A stretch of DNA of 64,000 nucleotides from Brassica napus (taxonomy: Eukaryota > Streptophyta > Magnoliopsida > Brassicales > Brassicaceae), in contig NW_026016805.1 in assembly GCF_020379485.1 (NCBI RefSeq), forward strand, positions 1 to 64,000, written 5' to 3'. The position numbers and the translations under genes were made by a program. A model generated the notes under the pieces. It saw only the letters and a program-made list of their open reading frames with translations, searched no databases and was not told the origin of the DNA. Every line of letters starts with the position of its first letter. The first letter of the stretch is position 1. This document shows, one piece after another, positions 45,601-55,900 of this stretch.

Positions 45601-47137
45601 AGAGGCAATGATGGATAAAGAATGGAAGGAATCAGTTGGAGCTGAGGCAGGAGCTATGATCAAGAATGATACATGGTATGAGAGTGAGCTACCCAAAGGG
45701 AAGAAGGCTGTGACAAGTAGATGGATCTTCACAATCAAGTATAAGGCTGATGGAAAGGTTGAAAGGAAGAAGTCAAGACTGGTTGCAAGAGGCTTCACAC
45801 AAACATATGGAGAAGATTACATTGAGACCTTTGCACCAGTAGCTAAACTACACACAATCCGAATTGTCTTAAGCTTGGCCGTGAACCTTGGATGGGGCTT
45901 ATGGCAAATGGATGTGAAGAATGCCTTTCTACAAGGAGAACTTGAGGATGAAGTGTATATGCATCCACCTCCCGGCTTGGAACACTTAGTGAAGAGAGGG
46001 AATGTGTTGAGACTAAAGAAAGCTATCTATGGGTTAAAACAATCACCAAGAGCTTGGTACAACAAGCTAAGTACTACCCTAAATGGCCGAGGCTTCAAGA
46101 AGTCTGAACTTGATCACACCCTTTTCACTCTTACTACTCCCTCAGGTATGATTGCACTTCTTGTGTATGTTGATGATATCATTATCACAGGAAGTGATAA
46201 GGAAGGTATCATAGCAACCAAGGAGTTTCTTAAATCCATGTTTGAGATTAAAGATTTGGGAGAAATGAAATACTTTCTTGGAATTGAGATATGTAGATCC
46301 AAGGAAGGTTTGTTCATGTCCCAAAGGAAGTATACACTTGATCTTTTGAAAGATGCAGGGGCTTATGGAGGCAAGACAGCAAGGATGCCTATGGAGGATG
46401 GCTATAAAGTCCCACGAGAGGGGGAGAATGAAGACAGCAAACCTTATCAGGATCCTAAACTCTATAGAAAACTAGTTGGCAAATTGATCTATCTTACTAT
46501 AACTAGACCTGACATTTGTTTTGCTGTGAACCAGGTGAGTCAACACATGCAAGTTCCTAAGGAACATCATTGGCGCATGGTGGAGAGGATCTTGATGTAT
46601 CTCAACGGCTCACCTGATCAAGGAGTATGGATGGGCTGCAATGGAAGCACTGAAGTGGTTGGATACTGTGATGCAGATTGGGCTGGTGATAGAGCAGACA
46701 GGAGATCAACCACAGGCTATTGCACATTCATTGGAGGCAACTTGGTGACATGGAAGAGTAAGAAGCAGAAGGTGGTCTCTTGCTCAAGCGCAGAAGCTGA
46801 GTATAGAGCTATGCTGAAGCTTACCAACGAGTTGGTGTGGATCAAAGGCATCTTGAAGCATTTGGAGATTGATCAAGCCACGCCAATGACAATGCATTGT
46901 GATAACCAAGCAGCCATTCACATTGCATCCAACTCGGTGTTTCATGAAAGAACCAAGCACATTGAAGTTGATTGCCACAAGGTGAGGCAAATGATCATTC
47001 TAGGAGTCATCTTGCCATGTTATACGAGGAGTGAAGATCAGTTAGCTGATGTGTTCACCAAGGCTGCAAGACAGAAGACAATGGAGTCCATTCATATCAG
47101 GTTGGGCCTCATTGATCTTGGGAAGAGTAGGAGCTGA
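42611..47137 (+). CDS. E6 Gag-Pol polyprotein (Ty1/copia), intact
   Basis: An open frame of about 1508 codons from the ATG at 42611 (MENMKMKVAITFKG). The frame itself opens earlier at a TTG at 42560, but the first ATG matches the N-termini of E3 and E4. Gag includes the UBN2-type region and a CCHC knuckle beginning at C249. The protease catalytic Asp is D405 (DSGASHHM). Integrase has D593, D655 and E691 with D-35-E spacing. A Glu/Gln/Ser-rich linker follows. RT has YVDD at 1186-1189. RNase H begins its catalytic set at D1354 and ends LIDLGKSRS. The pre-integrase motif reads CETCILSKHC rather than CEACILGKHC; its cysteines are kept. The protein is most like E3's, especially in RT and RNase H, so they are close relatives. 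Every catalytic residue I can check is present, but the 5' LTR TATA word is damaged. Confidence 0.95.
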   Translation: MENMKMKVAITFKGNNYLVWSRLVKTIVGSKGLWSHVTTGEAPKLITQVEDQGEVSSEAVEKWQQEDMVVMSVLHGSLEPAILEAYSYCESAKELWDTLKKVYGNTSNLSRVFEVKQAINNLVQEDMEFTKHLGRFRALWSELEMLRPSTTDPDQLNERREQDKVFGLLLTLSPAYSGLIQHMLRSDKLPDLEDVCSQIQKEQGSIGLFGGKGGLSLANQAAQADQNEAPQANKAGYGKYEDKRFNGNCDHCKKYGHKKSQCWILHPHLKPTKFLKEKEARAHMTESSSGAGSSSRANEGDTRDVGDGKSLVAYTGGPSNNDYIRRSDIDALIKMFKDNGNKSSINYGYSFGASLIDNLTDSIASDSRNARIENAFINLRNECKPARTPYQAHTASNRPKALIVDSGASHHMISDTRLIKDIEPANGNVMIANGDKIPIKGIGKLKLFEKESKAFYMPEFTSNLLSVKRCATDLQCNVIFSPNDVKFQDIKSNKVIGKGVTKGELYLLEDLTSVPNHCCSFTFASDSVSSLNKNALWHARLGHPHVKPLNLMVPGVIYENKDCETCILSKHCKNVFPKSTTVYENCFDLIHSDVWTAPCMSRDNFKYFVTFIDEKSKYTWLTLIQTKDRVLDAFKNFQAYVTNHYHAKIKIFRSDNGGEYTSLAFKQHLAQHGVLHQTSCPYTPQQNGVAERKNRHLMEVARALMLQAHVPKRFWSDAVSTACYLINRTPTKVLGDHAPFEVLNKHKPVLDYLRVFGCLCYVLIPGELRNKLEARSTKAMFIGYSTTQKGYRCYDPVTRRVLTSRDVKFIESRGYYDEKNQEDLKDITSDKAGVLRIILENLGIKVSQDQNSGGSCPGTSPPSMETTEQPHLHHEGGEETGAQESSSDRRGEDLASHDQGGVETTQDGVETESVPMGESSGDETQEELREPTPPQQQLRRSTRLRKDPSSWVNTRVYYNAQAVEHPSQAVCSFAQYPEEHCAFMVNLDENYIPRSYEEAMMDKEWKESVGAEAGAMIKNDTWYESELPKGKKAVTSRWIFTIKYKADGKVERKKSRLVARGFTQTYGEDYIETFAPVAKLHTIRIVLSLAVNLGWGLWQMDVKNAFLQGELEDEVYMHPPPGLEHLVKRGNVLRLKKAIYGLKQSPRAWYNKLSTTLNGRGFKKSELDHTLFTLTTPSGMIALLVYVDDIIITGSDKEGIIATKEFLKSMFEIKDLGEMKYFLGIEICRSKEGLFMSQRKYTLDLLKDAGAYGGKTARMPMEDGYKVPREGENEDSKPYQDPKLYRKLVGKLIYLTITRPDICFAVNQVSQHMQVPKEHHWRMVERILMYLNGSPDQGVWMGCNGSTEVVGYCDADWAGDRADRRSTTGYCTFIGGNLVTWKSKKQKVVSCSSAEAEYRAMLKLTNELVWIKGILKHLEIDQATPMTMHCDNQAAIHIASNSVFHERTKHIEVDCHKVRQMIILGVILPCYTRSEDQLADVFTKAARQKTMESIHIRLGLIDLGKSRS

Positions 47138-47163
47138 TCCTCTTGGCTGTGAGGTCTTTACTC

Positions 47164-47277
47164 TTTTTCCCTCATCAAGGTTTTGTCCCAATGGGTTTTC
47201 CTTGGTGAGGTTTTTAATGAGGAAGATCTCATGGCCATCCAAGCTTAGGCTTTCACAAAGCTAAGCTTGAGGGGGAG
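47164..47277 (+). other. E6 3' untranslated conserved block and polypurine tract
   Basis: The conserved block lies at 47164-47222 and the purine tract GAGGGGGAG at 47269-47277, next to the 3' LTR. Confidence 0.88.
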
Positions 47278-47831
47278 TGTTGAGAAGAGGAAGCCATTAT
47301 GAGAAGGAAAGGTAGAGCTAAGCAAGTGATGGGAAAGAGTACGGACAGTACGGCCTAGGTACGGACAGTACGGCCTATGTACGGACAGGGGCTTGGCCGT
47401 ACATCTAAGGAAACATAAAGGGAGAAGGAGATGGGTGAGTAAAGCCTCTACAGCACACGGAGGGTCTCAAGACTGATCAGACCGTTTAGGGATAAGGGAG
47501 GGACGAGCCTTATCCATCCAGGCCGTGGACAGGCTGTAAAGGCAAAGGCAAAGCGTGTGAGCCTTACCGTCCATTCATTCAAAAGAAACGCTCCCTTTGG
47601 TCTTGACTACACATGCTTATGACTAGTGATGTTTTCCCTTAACTTGTAAACCCTAATGCCTCTTCTATAAATGATGTAACCTCATCTCATAATAAGATTA
47701 GACAGTTCTATCCTATCAATCTCTCTCTACACATTTCCATAATGATTCTCCATTAGTCACTAATCCTTTCTCTACTCAACCTAAATCATACTACTCTCTC
47801 ATATACAACTCAGATTCACTAAAAGATTTCA
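47278..47831 (+). repeat. E6 3' LTR
   Basis: 554 bp with an intact TATAAAT at 47666-47672. TACGG words lie at about 47340-47402. It ends GATTTCA and passes directly into satellite at 47832-47833. Confidence 0.94.
47666..47672 (+). promoter_or_regulatory. TATA box of E6 3' LTR
   Basis: TATAAAT in the family position. This copy is intact while the 5' LTR copy is not. A transcript started here would run out into satellite array A3. Confidence 0.65.
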
Positions 47832-49049
47832 TATTCATCCTGGTTTGATTGGAACGACGAAGAAGCTGTGTTATTCCCAAACTGGGAAACTGGAATCACC
47901 TGATTTGAAAGTGGGATAACTTCTTCATGCCAACTCCTATGAGATTTATTCAACTTCCTGGTGATTCTCCACCACTTTATGTATCCAAATCAAGCTTTTC
48001 ACAAAGTGATTCATCCTGGTTTGATTGGAACGACGAAGAAGCTGTGCTATTCCCAAACTGGGAAACTGGAATCACCTGATTTGAAAGTGGGATAACTTCT
48101 TCATGCCAACTCCTATGAGATTTATTCAACTTCCTGGTGATTCTCCACCACTTTATGTATCCAAATCAAGCTTCTTACAAAGATTTCATCCTGGTTTGAT
48201 TGGAACGACGAAGAAGCTGTGCTATTCCCAAACTGGGAAACTGGAATCACCTGATTTGAAAGTGGGATAACTTCTTCATGCCAACTCCTATGAGATTTAT
48301 TCAACTTCCTGGTGATTCTCCACCACTTTATGTATCCAAATCAAGCTTCTTACAAAGAGATTCATCCTGGTTTGATTGGAACGACGAAGAAGCTGTGCTA
48401 TTCCCAAACTGGGAAACTGGAATCACCTGATTTGAAAGTGGGATAACTTCTTCATGCCAACTCCTATGAGATTTATTCAACTTCCTGGTGATTCTCCACC
48501 ACTTTATGTATCCAAATCAAGCTTCTTACAAAGTGATTCATCATCCTGGTTTGATTGGAACGACGAAGAAGCTGTGCTATTCCCAAACTGGGAAACTGGA
48601 ATCACCTGATTTGAAAGTGGGATAACTTCTTCATGCCAACTCCTATGAGATTTATTCAACTTCCTGGTGATTCTCCACCACTTTATGTATCCAAATCAAG
48701 CTTCTTACAAAGTGATTCATCCTGGTTTGATTGGAACGACGAAGAAGCTGTGCTATTCCCAAACTGGGAAACTGGAATCACCTGATTTGAAAGTGGGATA
48801 ACTTCTTCATGCCAACTCCTATGAGATTTATTCAACTTCCTGGTGATTCTCCACCACTTTATGTATCCAAATCAAGCTTCTTACAAAGAGATTCATCCTG
48901 GTTTGATTGGAACGACGAAGAAGCTGTGCTATTCCCAAACTGGGAAACTGGAATCACCTGATTTGAAAGTGGGATAACTTCTTCATGCCAACTCCTATGA
49001 GATTTATTCAACTTCCTGGTGATTCTCCACCACTTTATGTATCCAAATC

Positions 49050-49580
49050 AAGCTTCTCACAAAGTGATTCATCCTGGTTTGATTGGAACGACGAAGAAGC
49101 TGTGCTATTCCCAAACTGGGAAACTGGAATCACCTGATTTGAAAGTGGGATAACTTCTTCATGCCAACTCCTATGAGATTTATTCAACTTCCTGGTGATT
49201 CTCCACCACTTTATGTATCCAAATCAAGCTTTTCACAAAGTGATTCATCCTGGTTTGATTGGAACGACGAAGAAGCTGTGCTATTCCCAAACTGGGAAAC
49301 TGGAATCACCTGATTTGAAAGTGGGATAACTTCTTCATCCCAACTCCTATGAGATTTATTCAACTTCCTGGTGATTCTCCACCACTTTATGTATCCAAAT
49401 CAAGCTTCTCACAAAGTGATTCATCCTGGTTTGATTGGAACGACGAAGAAGCTGTGCTATTCCCAAACTGGGAAACTGGAATCACCTGATTTGAAAGTGG
49501 GATAACTTCTTCATGCCAACTCCTATGAGATTTATTCAACTTCCTGGTGATTCTCCACCACTTTATGTATCCAAATCAAG
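49050..49580 (+). repeat. Variant trio in A3, copy 1
   Basis: Three consecutive monomers with TCTCAC, TTTTCAC (then CATCCC) and TCTCAC. The same trio occurs exactly 3,344 bp (19 x 176) downstream at 52394. Confidence 0.75.
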
Positions 49581-52393
49581 CTTCTTACAAAGTGATTCAT
49601 CCTGGTTTGATTGGAACGACGAAGAAGCTGTGCTATTCCCAAACTGGGAAACTGGAATCACCTGATTTGAAAGTGGGATAACTTCTTCATGCCAACTCCT
49701 ATGAGATTTATTCAACTTCCTGGTGATTCTCCACCACTTTATGTATCCAAATCAAGCTTCTTACAAAGAGATTCATCCTGGTTTGATTGGAACGACGAAG
49801 AAGCTGTGCTATTCCCAAACTGGGAAACTGGAATCACCTGATTTGAAAGTGGGATAACTTCTTCATGCCAACTCCTATGAGATTTATTCAACTTCCTGGT
49901 GATTCTCCACCACTTTATGTATCCAAATCAAGCTTCTTACAAAGTGATTCATCCTGGTTTGATTGGAACGACGAAGAAGCTGTGCTATTCCCAAACTGGG
50001 AAACTGGAATCACCTGATTTGAAAGTGGGATAACTTCTTCATGCCAACTCCTATGAGATTTATTCAACTTCCTGGTGATTCTCCACCACTTTATGTATCC
50101 AAATCAAGCTTCTTACAAAGTGATTCATCCTGGTTTGATTGGAACGACGAAGAAGCTGTGCTATTCCCAAACTGGGAAACTGGAATCACCTGATTTGAAA
50201 GTGGGATAACTTCTTCATGCCAACTCCTATGAGATTTATTCAACTTCCTGGTGATTCTCCACCACTTTATGTATCCAAATCAAGCTTCTTACAAAGAGAT
50301 TCATCCTGGTTTGATTGGAACGACGAAGAAGCTGTGCTATTCCCAAACTGGGAAACTGGAATCACCTGATTTGAAAGTGGGATAACTTCTTCATGCCAAC
50401 TCCTATGAGATTTATTCAACTTCCTGGTGATTCTCCACCACTTTATGTATCCAAATCAAGCTTCTTACAAAGAGATTCATCCTGGTTTGATTGGAACGAC
50501 GAAGAAGCTGTGCTATTCCCAAACTGGGAAACTGGAATCACCTGATTTGAAAGTGGGATAACTTCTTCATGCCAACTCCTATGAGATTTATTCAACTTCC
50601 TGGTGATTCTCCACCACTTTATGTATCCAAATCAAGCTTCTTACAAAGAGATTCATCCTGGTTTGATTGGAACGACGAAGAAGCTGTGCTATTCCCAAAC
50701 TGGGAAACTGGAATCACCTGATTTGAAAGTGGGATAACTTCTTCATGCCAACTCCTATGAGATTTATTCAACTTCCTGGTGATTCTCCACCACTTTATGT
50801 ATCCAAATCAAGCTTCTTACAAAGTGATTCATCCTGGTTTGATTGGAACGACGAAGAAGCTGTGCTATTCCCAAACTGGGAAACTGGAATCACCTGATTT
50901 GAAAGTGGGATAACTTCTTCATGCCAACTCCTATGAGATTTATTCAACTTCCTGGTGATTCTCCACCACTTTATGTATCCAAATCAAGCTTCTTACAAAG
51001 TGATTCATCCTGGTTTGATTGGAACGACGAAGAAGCTGTGCTATTCCCAAACTGGGAAACTGGAATCACCTGATTTGAAAGTGGGATAACTTCTTCATGC
51101 CAACTCCTATGAGATTTATTCAACTTCCTGGTGATTCTCCACCACTTTATGTATCCAAATCAAGCTTCTTACAAAGTGATTCATCCTGGTTTGATTGGAA
51201 CGACGAAGAAGCTGTGCTATTCCCAAACTGGGAAACTGGAATCACCTGATTTGAAAGTGGGATAACTTCTTCATGCCAACTCCTATGAGATTTATTCAAC
51301 TTCCTGGTGATTCTCCACCACTTTATGTATCCAAATCAAGCTTCTTACAAAGTGATTCATCCTGGTTTGATTGGAACGACGAAGAAGCTGTGCTATTCCC
51401 AAACTGGGAAACTGGAATCACCTGATTTGAAAGTGGGATAACTTCTTCATGCCAACTCCTATGAGATTTATTCAACTTCCTGGTGATTCTCCACCACTTT
51501 ATGTATCCAAATCAAGCTTCTCACAAAGTGATTCATCCTGGTTTGATTGGAACGACGAAGAAGCTGTGCTATTCCCAAACTGGGAAACTGGAATCACCTG
51601 ATTTGAAAGTGGGATAACTTCTTCATCCCAACTCCTATGAGATTTATTCAACTTCCTGGTGATTCTCCACCACTTTATGTATCCAAATCAAGCTTCTTAC
51701 AAAGTGATTCATCCTGGTTTGATTGGAACGACGAAGAAGCTGTGCTATTCCCAAACTGGGAAACTGGAATCACCTGATTTGAAAGTGGGATAACTTCTTC
51801 ATGCCAACTCCTATGAGATTTATTCAACTTCCTGGTGATTCTCCACCACTTTATGTATCCAAATCAAGCTTCTTACAAAGTGATTCATCCTGGTTTGATT
51901 GGAACGACGAAGAAGCTGTGCTATTCCCAAACTGGGAAACTGGAATCACCTGATTTGAAAGTGGGATAACTTCTTCATGCCAACTCCTATGAGATTTATT
52001 CAACTTCCTGGTGATTCTCCACCACTTTATGTATCCAAATCAAGCTTCTTACAAAGTGATTCATCCTGGTTTGATTGGAACGACGAAGAAGCTGTGCTAT
52101 TCCCAAACTGGGAAACTGGAATCACCTGATTTGAAAGTGGGATAACTTCTTCATGCCAACTCCTATGAGATTTATTCAACTTCCTGGTGATTCTCCACCA
52201 CTTTATGTATCCAAATCAAGCTTCTTACAAAGAGATTCATCCTGGTTTGATTGGAACGACGAAGAAGCTGTGCTATTCCCAAACTGGGAAACTGGAATCA
52301 CCTGATTTGAAAGTGGGATAACTTCTTCATGCCAACTCCTATGAGATTTATTCAACTTCCTGGTGATTCTCCACCACTTTATGTATCCAAATC

Positions 52394-52924
52394 AAGCTTC
52401 TCACAAAGTGATTCATCCTGGTTTGATTGGAACGACGAAGAAGCTGTGCTATTCCCAAACTGGGAAACTGGAATCACCTGATTTGAAAGTGGGATAACTT
52501 CTTCATGCCAACTCCTATGAGATTTATTCAACTTCCTGGTGATTCTCCACCACTTTATGTATCCAAATCAAGCTTTTCACAAAGTGATTCATCCTGGTTT
52601 GATTGGAACGACGAAGAAGCTGTGCTATTCCCAAACTGGGAAACTGGAATCACCTGATTTGAAAGTGGGATAACTTCTTCATCCCAACTCCTATGAGATT
52701 TATTCAACTTCCTGGTGATTCTCCACCACTTTATGTATCCAAATCAAGCTTCTCACAAAGTGATTCATCCTGGTTTGATTGGAACGACGAAGAAGCTGTG
52801 CTATTCCCAAACTGGGAAACTGGAATCACCTGATTTGAAAGTGGGATAACTTCTTCATGCCAACTCCTATGAGATTTATTCAACTTCCTGGTGATTCTCC
52901 ACCACTTTATGTATCCAAATCAAG
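52394..52924 (+). repeat. Variant trio in A3, copy 2
   Basis: Same three-monomer signature as at 49050, at a lag of exactly 19 monomers. A related trio (TCTCAC three times, with CATCCC after the second) is near 62070-62440. Confidence 0.75.
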
Positions 52925-55900
52925 CTTCTTACAAAGAGATTCATCCTGGTTTGATTGGAACGACGAAGAAGCTGTGCTATTCCCAAACTGGGAAACTGGA
53001 ATCACCTGATTTGAAAGTGGGATAACTTCTTCATGCCAACTCCTATGAGATTTATTCAACTTCCTGGTGATTCTCCACCACTTTATGTATCCAAATCAAG
53101 CTTCTTACAAAGAGATTCATCCTGGTTTGATTGGAACGACGAAGAAGCTGTGCTATTCCCAAACTGGGAAACTGGAATCACCTGATTTGAAAGTGGGATA
53201 ACTTCTTCATGCCAACTCCTATGAGATTTATTCAACTTCCTGGTGATTCTCCACCACTTTATGTATCCAAATCAAGCTTCTTACAAAGTGATTCATCCTG
53301 GTTTGATTGGAACGACGAAGAAGCTGTGCTATTCCCAAACTGGGAAACTGGAATCACCTGATTTGAAAGTGGGATAACTTCTTCATGCCAACTCCTATGA
53401 GATTTATTCAACTTCCTGGTGATTCTCCACCACTTTATGTATCCAAATCAAGCTTCTTACAAAGAGATTCATCCTGGTTTGATTGGAACGACGAAGAAGC
53501 TGTGCTATTCCCAAACTGGGAAACTGGAATCACCTGATTTGAAAGTGGGATAACTTCTTCATGCCAACTCCTATGAGATTTATTCAACTTCCTGGTGATT
53601 CTCCACCACTTTATGTATCCAAATCAAGCTTCTTACAAAGAGATTCATCCTGGTTTGATTGGAACGACGAAGAAGCTGTGCTATTCCCAAACTGGGAAAC
53701 TGGAATCACCTGATTTGAAAGTGGGATAACTTCTTCATGCCAACTCCTATGAGATTTATTCAACTTCCTGGTGATTCTCCACCACTTTTTGTATCCAAAT
53801 CAAGCTTCTTACAAAGAGATTCATCCTGGTTTGATTGGAACGACGAAGAAGCTGTGCTATTCCCAAACTGGGAAACTGGAATCACCTGATTTGAAAGTGG
53901 GATAACTTCTTCATGCCAACTCCTATGAGATTTATTCAACTTCCTGGTGATTCTCCACCACTTTATGTATCCAAATCAAGCTTCTTACAAAGAGATTCAT
54001 CCTGGTTTGATTGGAACGACGAAGAAGCTGTGCTATTCCCAAACTGGGAAACTGGAATCACCTGATTTGAAAGTGGGATAACTTCTTCATGCCAACTCCT
54101 ATGAGATTTATTCAACTTCCTGGTGATTCTCCACCACTTTATGTATCCAAATCAAGCTTCTTACAAAGAGATTCATCCTGGTTGATTGGAACGACGAAGA
54201 AGCTGTGCTATTCCCAAACTGGGAAACTGGAATCACCTGATTTGAAAGTGGGATAACTTCTTCATGCCAACTCCTATGAGATTTATTCAACTTCCTGGTG
54301 ATTCTCCACCACTTTATGTATCCAAATCAAGCTTCTTACAAAGTGATTCATCCTGGTTTGATTGGAACGACGAAGAAGCTGTGCTATTCCCAAACTGGGA
54401 AACTGGAATCACCTGATTTGAAAGTGGGATAACTTCTTCATGCCAACTCCTATGAGATTTATTCAACTTCCTGGTGATTCTCCACCACTTTATGTATCCA
54501 AATCAAGCTTCTTACAAAGTGATTCATCCTGGTTTGATTGGAACGACGAAGAAGCTGTGCTATTCCCAAACTGGGAAACTGGAATCACCTGATTTGAAAG
54601 TGGGATAACTTCTTCATGCCCACTCCTATGAGATTTATTCAACTTCCTGGTGATTCTCCACCACTTTATGTATCCAAATCAAGCTTCTCACAAAGTGATT
54701 CATCCTGGTTTGATTGGAACGACGAAGAAGCTGTGCTATTCCCAAACTGGGAAACTGGAATCACCTGATTTGAAAGTGGGATAACTTCTTCATGCCAACT
54801 CCTATGAGATTTATTCAACTTCCTGGTGATTCTCCACCACTTTATGTATCCAAATCAAGCTTCTTACAAAGAGATTCATCCTGGTTGATTGGAACGACGA
54901 AGAAGCTGTGCTATTCCCAAACTGGGAAACTGGAATCACCTGATTTGAAAGTGGGATAACTTCTTCATGCCAACTCCTATGAGATTTATTCAACTTCCTG
55001 GTGATTCTCCACCACTTTATGTATCCAAATCAAGCTTCTTACAAAGATTTCATCCTGGTTTGATTGGAACGACGAAGAAGCTGTGCTATTCCCAAACTGG
55101 GAAACTGGAATCACCTGATTTGAAAGTGGGATAACTTCTTCATGCCAACTCCTATGAGATTTATTCAACTTCCTGGTGATTCTCCACCACTTTATGTATC
55201 CAAATCAAGCTTCTTACAAAGTGATTCATCCTGGTTTGATTGGAACGACGAAGAAGCTGTGCTATTCCCAAACTGGGAAACTGGAATCACCTGATTTGAA
55301 AGTGGGATAACTTCTTCATGCCAACTCCTATGAGATTTATTCAACTTCCTGGTGATTCTCCACCACTTTATGTATCCAAATCAAGCTTCTTACAAAGAGA
55401 TTCATCCTGGTTTGATTGGAACGACGAAGAAGCTGTGCTATTCCCAAACTGGGAAACTGGAATCACCTGATTTGAAAGTGGGATAACTTCTTCATCCCAA
55501 CTCCTATGAGATTTATTCAACTTCCTGGTGATTCTCCACCACTTTATGTATCCAAATCAAGCTTCTTACAAAGAGATTCATCCTGGTTTGATTGGAACGA
55601 CGAAGAAGCTGTGCTATTCCCAAACTGGGAAACTGGAATCACCTGATTTGAAAGTGGGATAACTTCTTCATGCCAACTCCTATGAGATTTATTCAACTTC
55701 CTGGTGATTCTCCACCACTTTATGTATCCAAATCAAGCTTCTTACAAAGAGATTCATCCTGGTTTGATTGGAACGACGAAGAAGCTGTGCTATTCCCAAA
55801 CTGGGAAACTGGAATCACCTGATTTGAAAGTGGGATAACTTCTTCATGCCAACTCCTATGAGATTTATTCAACTTCCTGGTGATTCTCCACCACTTTATG

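Larger units (their letters stand above)
41847..47831 (+). mobile_element. E6: complete Ty1/copia retrotransposon (subfamily A) in E5
   Basis: A 5,985-bp element with LTRs of 553 and 554 bp, primer site, intact polyprotein frame and purine tract. The left flank is E5 RT sequence (AGTTT). The right flank is satellite (TATTC), so there is no target duplication and the rest of E5 is missing. The LTRs differ by about four substitutions and one single-base indel (roughly 0.7%). Confidence 0.95.
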
